A stretch of DNA of 64,000 nucleotides from Anaerosomatales bacterium. Lineage in GTDB: Bacteria; Actinomycetota; Coriobacteriia; Anaerosomatales; Anaerosomataceae. The stretch covers positions 62,001 through 126,000 of the forward strand of contig JASEEU010000005.1 of assembly GCA_030019445.1 (NCBI GenBank), in the 5' to 3' direction. Position 1 is the first letter of the stretch. Each line of letters opens with the position of its first letter. The notes under the pieces were generated by a model, which did no database searches, was not told the DNA's origin, and saw only the letters and a list, made by a program, of their open reading frames with translations. Below are positions 1-7,907 of the stretch, piece by piece. A program made the position numbers and the translations under genes.

Positions 1-549
1 CAGAAGGTCATCGATGTGCGCCATGTCGCTGCCGCGGTCCGGAGCGGTCGCCGCAGCCGCGGACTGCGGAGCGGGGGCCGCCGAGGACTCCGACATCGGC
101 TGCGGAGCGCCATATCCTGCGGGGACTCCGCCGGCTGCTCCGGGTGTCGGCTGACCGGCGGCCGCGGCGGTCACCGGCACGTTCGCGAGCGAGAGCACCT
201 TCGCCACGAGACCGGACACGTCGGACGCTGCAAGATGCGCCGCCGCTCCCGCCTGTCGCGCCTTCAGAGCGCTCGCCTCGCTGGGAGCAGCCGAGACGAT
301 CACGACCGGGATGTCGCCGAGGTCGGGGTCTGACTTCACCTCGCGCGCGAGCGCGAACCCGTCCATGCCGACCAGGTCGCCGTCGGCGACGATGACCTGT
401 GGTCGCCGCTGCTTCGCGATGCCGAGCGCACGAGGACCGGAGATCGCGTTGTACACCTCGGCGTCTGTCGCGCCGGCCGTGATGCCGGCCTTCACCTGCT
501 CGAAGTACGATGCGTCGTCGTGAACGACGAGTATCCCTGTTCCAGCCAC
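1..549 (-). CDS. Receiver-domain protein, C-terminus beyond the window
   Basis: The gene runs off the left edge, leaving 183 codons. I place the start at GTG 549-547 because GGAGGAGG lies 10 nt upstream (560-567). The first ~120 residues look like a two-component receiver: a first strand ending His-Asp-Asp (10-12), a candidate phosphoacceptor Asp56 in VIVADGDLVG, and a Ser-containing fourth strand (VVIVSAAPS). The usual Lys-Pro near the end of a receiver is not visible (HLAASD instead), so phosphorylation chemistry may be altered. From ~residue 125 an Ala/Pro/Gly-rich linker leads to MAHIDDLL at the edge. The output domain, and so the function, is unknown. Confidence 0.75.
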   Translation of the reverse strand, partial: MAGTGILVVHDDASYFEQVKAGITAGATDAEVYNAISGPRALGIAKQRRPQVIVADGDLVGMDGFALAREVKSDPDLGDIPVVIVSAAPSEASALKARQAGAAAHLAASDVSGLVAKVLSLANVPVTAAAAGQPTPGAAGGVPAGYGAPQPMSESSAAPAPQSAAAATAPDRGSDMAHIDDLL

Positions 550-706
550 GGACTGAGAACCTCCTCCACGGGAATGGAGCGACGTCGGATATCGGTGGCG
601 CCCCTGAAACGACTTCCCCATACCTATCGGCAGGACGACCGGCCCACTGAACCGCATGTCGGCACCGCTAGCGTATCATTGTCGCGACACCACCCGGACC
701 GGAGAG

Positions 707-2008
707 ATGCTGACCGTGACGCTGTTGCACATCCAAGACCTCGCCTACGGCGGCGCCGGCGTGGGACGCGCCGAGGATGGGGTGGCGGTCTTCGTGGACG
801 ATGCCTGTCCGGGCGACACGGTGCGCGTCGAGGTGACGGCCGATCACGGTCGCTACCGCACCGCGCGCGTCGTCGATGTCATCGAGCCTTCCCCCCATCG
901 CGTCAAACCCCCCTGCCCCTACTTCGGTGAGTGCGGTGGTTGCCACTGGCAGCACGTGGACTACGGCTTCCAACTCCTGGCCAAGCGGACGATCGTCTCG
1001 GAGGCCTTCGCCCGTATCGGCCACGCCGAAGCATCCGTCGCGCCGACCATCGCCTCCCCTTCCGAGTACGGGTACCGGAACAAGATCGAGCTCTCGGTCG
1101 CGGACACGCCCACCGGGCCCGCGCTCGGATTCACCGCTCGCGATCGCGCCACGGTCCTTCCCGTCGACCGCTGCCTCCTGCTCCCCCGTGCCGCCTCACG
1201 CGCGCCGAAGGCGCTCTCAGGGGCGCTCCGCTTCCTGGCCGGGCGCGCCGACGTCCCGGTCGCGCGCGTCGGTCTGCGGGTCGCCGTCGACGGCCAGGTC
1301 GAGGTCGATGTCTGGACCGCGCCGGGCCCGTTCCCGCGACAGCTCGCCGCGCGGGTGCTCGCGGATGCTGTCGGCGCGACCACGGTCACCCGGGTCTTGT
1401 TCAAGGGTCCGCTCAAAGCGCGCCGTGTGACGTCGGTCGAGGTGCTTACCGGTCCCGGAGCATGGCGTGAGCGTCTCGGCTCGCACCGCTACCTCGTCTC
1501 GGCGCCCTCGTTCTTCCAGTCCAACACGGCGGGTGCGGTGGCGCTCAGGGATGAGGCGCTCCGGACCCTGGAGCCACGGGCGGGAGACGTCGTCCTCGAC
1601 CTGTACGCCGGCGTCGGCACGTTCACGTTGCCGCTCGTCGGCAGCGCCGGGAGCGTCATCGCGGTGGAGTCCTCGCGTTTCGCGCTCGCCGACCTGCGCC
1701 GCAATCTCGCTGCGGCCCGGCTCGCTGCGGAGATCGTGCCGGGCGACGCCGGCCGCGCGTTGCAGGACGTCGACTCGGTCGACCTCGCCGTCGTCGATCC
1801 GCCGCGGGCGGGACTCGATGACCGCGTCTTGCTTGAGCTCGGGCGGCTCGGTCCCCGATGCATCGCCTACGTGTCGTGCGACCCTGCGACGCTTGCGCGC
1901 GACGCGGGCAGGCTGGCCGAACACGGATACAGGCCGACCCGGGTCACCCCGGTCGACCTGTTCCCGCAGACCTACCACGTGGAGACCGTGGCTGCGTTCC
2001 AGCGCTAG
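707..2008 (+). CDS. RlmD/TrmA-family m5U RNA methyltransferase
   Basis: SAM-dependent enzyme that methylates C5 of a uridine in 23S rRNA or tRNA. Order: N-terminal TRAM RNA-binding domain (~1-65), a [4Fe-4S] cysteine set (Cys70, 76, 79, probably with Cys156), the SAM site DLYAGVGTFTLPL, DPPRAGLD, the catalytic Cys391 in YVSCDPATLARD, and the C-terminal Asp-Leu-Phe-Pro-Gln-Thr signature. Length 433 aa is normal. I start at ATG 707, preceded by GGAGAG, because a TATCAT -10-like box at 674-679 would put the transcript start downstream of the other in-frame ATG (656). GTG 716 is also possible. Rlm versus TrmA target cannot be told from sequence. Its stop overlaps the convergent cytochrome b5-like gene by 3 nt. 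Confidence 0.93.
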   Translation: MLTVTLLHIQDLAYGGAGVGRAEDGVAVFVDDACPGDTVRVEVTADHGRYRTARVVDVIEPSPHRVKPPCPYFGECGGCHWQHVDYGFQLLAKRTIVSEAFARIGHAEASVAPTIASPSEYGYRNKIELSVADTPTGPALGFTARDRATVLPVDRCLLLPRAASRAPKALSGALRFLAGRADVPVARVGLRVAVDGQVEVDVWTAPGPFPRQLAARVLADAVGATTVTRVLFKGPLKARRVTSVEVLTGPGAWRERLGSHRYLVSAPSFFQSNTAGAVALRDEALRTLEPRAGDVVLDLYAGVGTFTLPLVGSAGSVIAVESSRFALADLRRNLAAARLAAEIVPGDAGRALQDVDSVDLAVVDPPRAGLDDRVLLELGRLGPRCIAYVSCDPATLARDAGRLAEHGYRPTRVTPVDLFPQTYHVETVAAFQR

Positions 2009-2232
2009 ACGAGCTTCCCTACCTCGGGGAAGTCGATGACGTGCTCGTCGTGGGGTGCATCCTCGTGAGCTTCCGTCAGGTCTTCGCCGGCGGCGTGCAT
2101 GCCCTCGTGGTCTCCGTCTGCCCACATCGCGCTCTCGGTCACGTCATAGACCATGCCCTTGTACGCCACGTACGCCGGCTTGCCGTCCTGGCCGTTGTAC
2201 TGCTTAAGCTCCTCGAGCGTGAACTCCTTCAT
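2005..2232 (-). CDS. Small cytochrome b5-like heme-binding protein
   Basis: A 75-residue protein matching the short cytochrome b5-like heme/steroid-binding family: an opening FTLEELKQYNG, then YVAYKGMVYDVT, then a His-rich stretch WADGDHEGMHAAGEDLTEA with His42 and His46 as likely heme ligands. No signal peptide or membrane segment, so it should be cytoplasmic. ATG 2232 is well supported by GGAGGT at 2235-2240. A perfect 7-1-7 palindrome lies 23-37 nt upstream of the start. The redox partner is unknown; the nearby flavo-Fe-S oxidoreductase is only a candidate. Confidence 0.85.
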   Translation of the reverse strand: MKEFTLEELKQYNGQDGKPAYVAYKGMVYDVTESAMWADGDHEGMHAAGEDLTEAHEDAPHDEHVIDFPEVGKLV

Positions 2233-2254
2233 GGGACCTCCTTGCGTCGGGGCC

Positions 2255-2269
2255 GATACACGGTGTATC
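2255..2269. repeat. Perfect palindrome upstream of the cytochrome b5-like gene
   Basis: GATACAC-G-GTGTATC, 7 bp arms around one base, 23 nt before the start codon at 2232. The symmetry and position suggest an operator. It differs from the 16-17 nt ATACCCC-GGGGTAT sites elsewhere in the window. Confidence 0.5.
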
Positions 2270-2320
2270 TCCCCCAACCGTGCTGGAGGGATGCATCCCG
2301 CGACCAGAGCCGCGCGGACT

Positions 2321-2680
2321 TCAGCCCCGGACCGCCCTGAGGATCGCCGCCGCTCCGCGCATGATGGCTGCGGCCACGCCGCCGAGAGCAGCGAGACCCC
2401 ACATGCCGCGGCCATCGTCACCGGATCCCCCGGTGGCATCGCTGAGGTCCAGCGACAAGTCGTGCGTCCCATCGGCAGTCGCCACGGTCACCGTGGCGCC
2501 TTCCGACCCGAGGTCGATCCCCTCGATGGACGCCACGAGATCCGACACGATCTCGGCACCCGTGACGGTCTCCACGCGCTGATCGACCAGCTCGGGCTCA
2601 GCGGCCGCGGCGACACCGGGGAGCAACACCAGACCCGCCACGACAAGTGCCGCCACCACTACCCTGATCATCCTTGACAT
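2321..2680 (-). CDS. Small secreted or membrane protein of unknown function
   Basis: 119 residues. A basic start (MSRMIR) is followed by a hydrophobic run and VAAAAEP, a typical signal peptide with cleavage after ~Ala27. The middle is acidic and Val/Thr-rich. The end carries a hydrophobic Gly/Ala segment (LAALGGVAAAIM) and a basic C-terminus (RAVRG), so it may be anchored with the middle outside. I recognise no family. GGAAGG precedes the ATG. Its promoter region carries a Crp-like site, so it may belong to the regulon of the adjacent crp-type gene. Confidence 0.7.
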   Translation of the reverse strand: MSRMIRVVVAALVVAGLVLLPGVAAAAEPELVDQRVETVTGAEIVSDLVASIEGIDLGSEGATVTVATADGTHDLSLDLSDATGGSGDDGRGMWGLAALGGVAAAIMRGAAAILRAVRG

Positions 2681-2733
2681 CGCCGCACCTTCCCAACGCC
2701 GGACTCCTGAGAGAGTTCGGCTTGGGTACCGTC

Positions 2734-2755
2734 TGTCAAGGTGATGTGAGTCACC
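2734..2755 (-). promoter_or_regulatory. Crp-type site abutting a -35 box
   Basis: GGTGA-N6-TCACC (2740-2755) is a symmetric match to the Crp core GTGA-N6-TCAC. On the minus strand it directly precedes TTGACA (2739-2734). If that is the -35 box, the site centre is ~42 nt before transcription start, the class II activation geometry. The neighbouring regulator keeps the Ser-Arg-Glu-Thr-x-x-Arg recognition helix that reads GTGA in E. coli CRP. The -10 box is poor, as expected if an activator is needed. Confidence 0.5.
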
Positions 2756-2767
2756 AGCGGCGGTTTG

Positions 2768-2786
2768 TGGTACCCCAACGGTACCA
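2768..2786. repeat. Inverted repeat TGGTACC-N5-GGTACCA
   Basis: Perfect 7-bp arms with a 5-nt spacer between the crp-type gene and the secreted-protein gene. A third GGTACC is at 2725-2730. It could be an operator or a weak hairpin ending the crp-type transcript. Confidence 0.4.
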
Positions 2787-2802
2787 TTGAGAGGATGAAC
2801 GG

Positions 2803-3501
2803 CTATTCGTCGCTCTCTAAGCGGTCACGAAGCTGGAAGAGGTCGACCACGATCTTGCGGCCCTTGGTGGCGAGCACTCCTTCTTTGCCAAGCTGCGAGA
2901 TCACGCGGCTGGCGGTCTCACGCGACGTGCCGGCGAGCGTGGCGACCTCATAGTGCGTGAGGCCCTCCACCACGGGGATGCCACGGGACTCGTACGATGC
3001 GGTCGCCACATTCAGCAACACGCGCATGACACGGTGCGTGGCGTCATGGAACGCCATGTCCTCCAGGCGCGTGATGAGCTGCCGCACACGGCGCGACAAC
3101 GTACCGATGAGCGTCAGCGCAAGACGCGGTTGGAGCTGTATGGCGGAGGAGAGGTCGCGCGCATCCAGGGCGAGCACCTCGGCGTCGGTGACGGCGATGA
3201 CGTCCGCCGAGCGGGGCTCGGCGTCCACCAGCGTCATCTCGCCGAAGTGAGCGGGCGCCTCAAGGTAGTTGAGCGCGAGCTCCTTCCCTTCCGGCGAGGC
3301 GAGCGAGACCTTCACGCGGCCGGACACCAGAAGGTACATCGCCGAGCCACGATCGTTCTGCGTGATGATGAACGCGCCCTTCGGGAACTCCCGAAAGACG
3401 AGCATCCCCGCAAGAGTCTCAAGGTCTTCAGACCCCAGATCGTCGAACATGGGGAACGACCGCAGCTTGGCTATGACGTATTCCTTCGATGCGCTGTTCA
3501 T
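2803..3501 (-). CDS. Crp/Fnr-family transcriptional regulator
   Basis: 232 residues: an N-terminal cyclic-nucleotide-binding-like beta barrel (~15-130; FGEMTLVDAEPRSADVIA is the phosphate-binding-cassette region), a dimerisation helix (~130-165) and a C-terminal winged helix with recognition helix GTSRETASRVISQL. No N-terminal cysteine cluster is present, so it is not an Fnr-type oxygen sensor. The recognition helix keeps the Arg-Glu-...-Arg that reads GTGA half-sites. GGGAGA precedes the ATG. It lies between the flavo-Fe-S oxidoreductase (separated by a strong terminator) and a gene with a Crp-like site. The effector is unknown. Confidence 0.92.
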   Translation of the reverse strand: MNSASKEYVIAKLRSFPMFDDLGSEDLETLAGMLVFREFPKGAFIITQNDRGSAMYLLVSGRVKVSLASPEGKELALNYLEAPAHFGEMTLVDAEPRSADVIAVTDAEVLALDARDLSSAIQLQPRLALTLIGTLSRRVRQLITRLEDMAFHDATHRVMRVLLNVATASYESRGIPVVEGLTHYEVATLAGTSRETASRVISQLGKEGVLATKGRKIVVDLFQLRDRLESDE

Positions 3502-3553
3502 GGTCTCCCTATCGGGAACGTGGCGTGCGGGCTTGAATCACGCTCCAGTGTTA

Positions 3554-3592
3554 CACGAAGGGCGGCGGCTCGGAAAGCCGCCGCCCTTCGTG
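3554..3592 (-). terminator. Strong hairpin terminator
   Basis: A perfect 17-bp stem (CACGAAGGGCGGCGGCT with its complement) and a 5-nt loop lie just past the stop of the minus-strand oxidoreductase gene. The T-tract is poor, but stem strength and position make a terminator likely. It isolates the crp-type gene. Confidence 0.8.
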
Positions 3593-3612
3593 CCCGAGAC
3601 CATACCGACCTG

Positions 3613-6600
3613 CTACGACGGCACCCGCGCCGCGCACCCCGAGCCAGTCCGGACCAGCTCCTTGTCGGTCCGGATGTACTCGAGCATCCGCGGCAGCAGG
3701 TGCGGGATCACGAGCGGCAGCATGTTGGGCATCAGCGCGTCCATCGTCTTCGGAAGCAGATCGGGCATGAGCTCCTCCATGTCCTCGGGGAGCGGGCCGA
3801 CCCTGCGCGAGACTTCCTCCAACATGCACGGCATGACCTTCGGCATCATCGACGGCATGAGCCGCGGCATCATCGCGGGCATCATCGCACCCATGAGCGC
3901 AAGCCCGCCGGGCACCGAACGCGCTGCCTTCATCATCGGCACCATGCCGGCCGGCATGGCCTTCATCATGTCGGGCAGCAGCGCGACCATGATGTCCGCG
4001 ATCGACTCCGGCTTCATGAGCCAGATGAACTTCTCGAAGTAGCCCCACATCTCCATGGCGTACGGAGTCGGGTCCTCATGCGGGATGCCGAGACCGTCCA
4101 TGGCGAGGTGCGCAAGGTCGATGACCTCCATCGGGATGTCCTTCTTTTCGATGGAGTCCCGCAGCTGGACCTGACAGCACGGGCAGAGGGCCACCATGGC
4201 ATCGGCCTTGACGTCCACCGCCTCGTCGAGCCGCATCTTGCCGAGCTCGGGGGCGACCGGCGTCTCGCCGATGAGCGTCAGGACCGAACCGCAGCACAGG
4301 CCCTCTTCGCGGTTGTGCTCCATCTCGACGAGCTCCACTCCCGGGATCGCCTTGATCATGTCCCGGGGCGGCTCGTAGTTGCCCTGCGCCCGACCCATGT
4401 GACACGAGTCGTGGAACGTGAGCCGCTTGTCGATCTCGTGGTCGAACTCGAGCGCCCCCTCGGCGATGGCGTCGGCCACCAGTTCCGAGTAGTGCTTGAC
4501 CTCGAACTCGTACTCGTCACCGCGCTCGGCGGCGAGGTTGGCGTACAGCTCCTTCCAGACAAGACCGCACGCCGGGCACGAGGTCACGATCGTCTTCGCC
4601 CCGCGCTTGCGCGCCTCGGCGGTGTTGTGCTCGTAGATCTCCTCGAACACGTCCCACTTCCCGGCGACCTTCATCGGGATGCCGCAGCACGCTTCGTCCT
4701 CGCCCATGTAGTTGAACGAGATCCCCGCGCGGTCCAGCAGCTCGACCGTCGACTGAGCCACGTCGGTGTTCACGAGGCTCGCGGTGCAACCGGCGAAGTA
4801 CAGCACGTCTGACGTCTCGTCGATCTTGGGCGCGATGTGCTCGGGCACCCAGTCGGCGCGCTTCTCCTTCTTCGCCGCCCAGATGTTGCGCTCGCCGCGG
4901 AGCGACGCCGCCATCATCTCGAACGGCGGGAAGGTCATGCGACCCTCGTCGTGCACGAGCTTGCCGCGCATCGCCATCCACGAGTGCTCCACGGGAAGCT
5001 GGAGTTGGCAGCGGGTGTTGCACACCTCACAGGTCGTGCACACGAGGAACGTGTCGACCATGCGCTGGTCGAACTTCTCGCGCCCCTCGGCCACTTCCTT
5101 CAGGTAGGCGTACTTGCCGCGCGGCGAATGGCTCATCCACCCGCGAACGCTGTACTCCTCGCACGTGGGGACGCAGTACCCGCACTGCGCGCACGCGTAG
5201 GCGTAGAACGCCACCTCCGCGGGGACGCCGTTGCGGTCCTTGGCGCCGACCATGTCGCCGGTGGGGGCTTTGGCGGCGTTGGCGATGGGGCGCACGAGCG
5301 GCTCCATCGCGCCGGCCATGCCCATGAGCGCGTTGATGGCACCGGTGCCGAGGATCTTCTTGGGATTCATCACGCCCTTGGGGTCGTTCTCGGCCTTGAA
5401 GCGCTCAAGCGCCCGGTACTTCTCCTCGCCAAGGACGTTACGCGCCTCCTGGCGGAAGAACAGGCCGGTCGAGTACGCGCCGCCGTGGTGTCGCTTGGCG
5501 ATGCCGATGACCACGAGCGAGAGGGCGAATGCTAGGTTGAACGCAAGCGTGCGCTCATCGTGCGGGATGAAGCCGAGAAGGACGACCTTGTCGCCCTTGC
5601 CGAGCATGCCCTCCAGCACGAACGGCTGGTCGAGCTTCCGGTCGATCTCGGCGAGCACGTCGGCGAGGTCCTCGAGCGGCACGACAACCTCGGTGGGGAC
5701 GATCGACGGCCCGATGCGCTTGAGGCGCATCGGCGCGAAGCGCTGCTCCCACTCGTGTTCAGCGGCTTCGGCCGGCAGCTCCCATCCGCCGTTGGCGCCC
5801 ATGATCGCCGCCAGCGGCACGTCGATGGCGCCTCTGCGCGATTCCGGGTACGCGATGATCGCGAGATACGCTTCCGGCAGCTCGGGCTCGTAGCCGACGT
5901 GCGCCTCTTCGTAGGGATGACCGTGGCGATGCGGCAGAGCGCCCTTGAGGCGCACGGACTCCGGGTTCAGGAACGTGAGCGACCAGATCGGCAGCCGCTG
6001 CACCGACATCGCCTTCAGTGCCGAGGCAAGGGCGTCGGCCGTCGGGAACGCGAGGACGCGGTGGACCTCGGCCTCCAGTTCGCGCAGTGCGAAGGTCACC
6101 TCGGTGATGATGCCGGTGATGCCCTCGGCGTCGGCGACGAGCCGCTCCAACTCCTCGCCGGTGTATTCGCGCACGCCACCGGTGGGCAGCACGACGCGCG
6201 CCCCGAGCACGTTCTCCTTGAAGAAGCCGTACTCATACGAGCCGAAACCGGCACCGCCCTGCGCCAGCCACCCGGCGACCGTGGACGACGGAAGCGAGGA
6301 CGGGTACAGCCTGAGGTCCAGACCGAGCGCGTTGAGGTGCTTCTGCAGCGGCTCCCACAGGGTGCCCGCCTGCACGCGAGCGGTGAGCTTCTCGGCGTCT
6401 ATCTCCAGCGGCTTGCCCATCGCGGACATGTCGGCGACGATCGCGCCGGGCACCGGCAGGACGCCGCCGTAGCCGGACGTCGACATCCCGCGCGGGACGA
6501 CCTTGAGCCCCTCGCGGTTCGCAAGCTCGATGAGCGCGACCACCTCGTCCTCGGACGTGGGTCTCACCACCGCACCGGCGATGCCCGTCGGCATGAGCGG

Positions 6601-6726
6601 CTTCACCAGCTTCGGTAGCGCCCCGATGTCCGAGGAGTAGAGCTTGCGCTCGACGCGGTCCGTGCGGACGCGATCGCCGAAGATCTCTCGCAGCGCCGAT
6701 TCGACCCGTTCGCTCACAGCAGCCAT
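3613..6726 (-). CDS. FAD-linked oxidase fused to Fe-S/CCG domains, Met-rich tail
   Basis: 1037-residue D-lactate/glycolate-dehydrogenase-like flavoprotein. Order: PCMH-type FAD domain (~40-215), FAD-oxidase C-terminal domain (~230-470), two [4Fe-4S] motifs (CAQCGYCVPTC near 510; CTTCEVCNTRC near 565), then two CCG cysteine-rich domains as in HdrB/GlpC/GlcF (EACCGIPMK near 680, GLCCGS near 812, CPCCQ near 849). It probably oxidises a 2-hydroxy acid and passes electrons through Fe-S clusters to quinone or another carrier; the substrate is not evident. The last 147 residues (~891-1037) hold 26 Met in Met-Pro-type repeats, which I do not know from this family. I chose ATG 6726 (AAGGGA upstream); the longer in-frame start would lie within the promoter. 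Tandem CsoR-type operators precede it. Confidence 0.9.
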   Translation of the reverse strand: MAAVSERVESALREIFGDRVRTDRVERKLYSSDIGALPKLVKPLMPTGIAGAVVRPTSEDEVVALIELANREGLKVVPRGMSTSGYGGVLPVPGAIVADMSAMGKPLEIDAEKLTARVQAGTLWEPLQKHLNALGLDLRLYPSSLPSSTVAGWLAQGGAGFGSYEYGFFKENVLGARVVLPTGGVREYTGEELERLVADAEGITGIITEVTFALRELEAEVHRVLAFPTADALASALKAMSVQRLPIWSLTFLNPESVRLKGALPHRHGHPYEEAHVGYEPELPEAYLAIIAYPESRRGAIDVPLAAIMGANGGWELPAEAAEHEWEQRFAPMRLKRIGPSIVPTEVVVPLEDLADVLAEIDRKLDQPFVLEGMLGKGDKVVLLGFIPHDERTLAFNLAFALSLVVIGIAKRHHGGAYSTGLFFRQEARNVLGEEKYRALERFKAENDPKGVMNPKKILGTGAINALMGMAGAMEPLVRPIANAAKAPTGDMVGAKDRNGVPAEVAFYAYACAQCGYCVPTCEEYSVRGWMSHSPRGKYAYLKEVAEGREKFDQRMVDTFLVCTTCEVCNTRCQLQLPVEHSWMAMRGKLVHDEGRMTFPPFEMMAASLRGERNIWAAKKEKRADWVPEHIAPKIDETSDVLYFAGCTASLVNTDVAQSTVELLDRAGISFNYMGEDEACCGIPMKVAGKWDVFEEIYEHNTAEARKRGAKTIVTSCPACGLVWKELYANLAAERGDEYEFEVKHYSELVADAIAEGALEFDHEIDKRLTFHDSCHMGRAQGNYEPPRDMIKAIPGVELVEMEHNREEGLCCGSVLTLIGETPVAPELGKMRLDEAVDVKADAMVALCPCCQVQLRDSIEKKDIPMEVIDLAHLAMDGLGIPHEDPTPYAMEMWGYFEKFIWLMKPESIADIMVALLPDMMKAMPAGMVPMMKAARSVPGGLALMGAMMPAMMPRLMPSMMPKVMPCMLEEVSRRVGPLPEDMEELMPDLLPKTMDALMPNMLPLVIPHLLPRMLEYIRTDKELVRTGSGCAARVPS

Positions 6727-6784
6727 TCGCTCATCGATCCCTTCGCGTTCTCGGCAAGTCTCGTTCGGCGGGGCACGCGGGCGC

Positions 6785-6840
6785 ATACCCCTCCGGGTAT
6801 CTCGGTATCCAAGGATACCCCCGCCGGTATCCTTCGTCAA
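6785..6840 (-). promoter_or_regulatory. Promoter with two CsoR-type palindromes
   Basis: On the minus strand, TTGACG (6840-6835), 17 nt, then TATCCT (6817-6812). One palindrome, ATACC-N6-GGTAT (6815-6830), fills the -35/-10 spacer. A second, ATACCCCTCCGGGTAT (6785-6800), lies at or just after transcription start. GGTATCC-AA-GGATACC (6804-6819) links them. Binding would block polymerase. The site family matches three others in this window. Confidence 0.7.
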
Positions 6841-6912
6841 CGAACGGGGCTTCTGTGCTGCTGCGGCGTGCTAGAATGCGCCTCGACCCGCCCCTGCCCA
6901 CAAGGAGTCCGC

Positions 6913-7623
6913 GTGCTGAACGCCGTCCTCTTCGACCTCGACGGAACGCTGCTGGACCTCGATCTGGATGCCTTTCTCCGCCGCTACTTCGCGGCGCTGC
7001 GCGACGCGACCGGCGAGCTGGCCGGGATCGACCGGGCCGACGAGCTGATGGACGCCGTGCAGGCTGCGACCGGCGCGATGATGCGCTCGCATCCCGGCCG
7101 CACCAATCGGGACGTGTTCTACGAGGACTTCCTCACACGCACGGGGATCGATCTCGAGGAGGACTGGGGGGTCTTCGAGCGCTTCTACCGCGACGTGTTC
7201 CCGGGGCTCGGCGGAGCGTCAGGCCCCGCGCCCGGCGCGCGCACGGCGCTCGAGACGGCCCTCGAACTGGGGCTTTCCGTCGCGGTCGCCACCAATCCGA
7301 TCTTCCCGCGGGTCGCTGTCGAGGAGCGTCTCGGCTGGGCGGGATTGCGCGACCTGGACCTCCCGGTGCTGACGACCTATGAGATCATGACCGCCTGCAA
7401 GCCGTTTCCCGACTACTTCCTGCAGACAGCAGAGCTGGTCGGCGTGGAGGCGAGCACGTGTCTTATGGTCGGCGACGACCGCGCCCTCGACCTCCCGGCA
7501 GCCGACGTGGGGATGCGGACCTTCTACGTGGGCAGCTCGGCAGATGCACCGGCGGACTACCGGGGTACGCTGGAGGAACTCGCCCAGCTGTTGCCGAGGC
7601 TGGTCTCAGAGAACGCCGGCTAG
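6913..7623 (+). CDS. HAD-superfamily hydrolase
   Basis: 236-residue subfamily IA phosphatase-like protein. Motif I is FDLDGTLLDLD near the start, with both nucleophile Asp residues. Motif II is ATNP, the motif III Lys is in ACKPFPDYF, and motif IV is VGDDRALDLPAA. A helical cap lies between motifs I and II. GTG 6913 has AAGGAG 5 nt upstream, better than the earlier in-frame ATG 6868, which overlaps a TAGAAT -10-like box (6872-6877). The substrate is unknown. Its last 4 nt overlap the convergent DUF2249 gene. Confidence 0.88.
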   Translation: MLNAVLFDLDGTLLDLDLDAFLRRYFAALRDATGELAGIDRADELMDAVQAATGAMMRSHPGRTNRDVFYEDFLTRTGIDLEEDWGVFERFYRDVFPGLGGASGPAPGARTALETALELGLSVAVATNPIFPRVAVEERLGWAGLRDLDLPVLTTYEIMTACKPFPDYFLQTAELVGVEASTCLMVGDDRALDLPAADVGMRTFYVGSSADAPADYRGTLEELAQLLPRLVSENAG

Positions 7624-7880
7624 TAGATCCGGCGACGGATGAGCGCCACCCAGGCGCCGTCGAGACGCTGGTCGCAATCGAACTCGAAGCACCCCCGGGA
7701 CTCCCGGCGCAGGTCGAGCTGGTAGCCGAGACCCGATGGGTCGTGGTCACAGATGAGGACGAGGCTGTCCTGGCAGTCGGTTTCGAGCATCTTGTCGACG
7801 ACGGCGAAGACGATGGGGCGCCGCATCGCCGGCGTCAGCCCACGCAGATCCATCACCAGTCCGTTAGCAGCCCCCGCCAC
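7620..7880 (-). CDS. DUF2249-type small protein
   Basis: 86 residues with the pattern of the DUF2249 family, common beside anaerobic redox genes: an opening DLRGLTPAMRRPIVF, then LVLICDHDPSGLGYQLDL with the Asp-His-Asp-Pro signature, and a C-terminal AWVALIRR. Function is unknown. The start is uncertain: GTG 7880 has a weak Shine-Dalgarno and ATG 7853 would also keep the domain. It lies 27 nt downstream of a small acidic ORF and may be co-transcribed with it. Confidence 0.75.
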   Translation of the reverse strand: MAGAANGLVMDLRGLTPAMRRPIVFAVVDKMLETDCQDSLVLICDHDPSGLGYQLDLRRESRGCFEFDCDQRLDGAWVALIRRRIY

Positions 7881-7907
7881 CGTGCCCCCGTCCGCGTGCG
7901 GCGGTTC

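Noticed and set aside
3613-6840. Longer start for the flavo-Fe-S oxidoreductase at 6840
   Set aside because: The extra 38 residues run through the -35/-10 boxes and palindromes and lack family similarity; ATG 6726 has a ribosome site.
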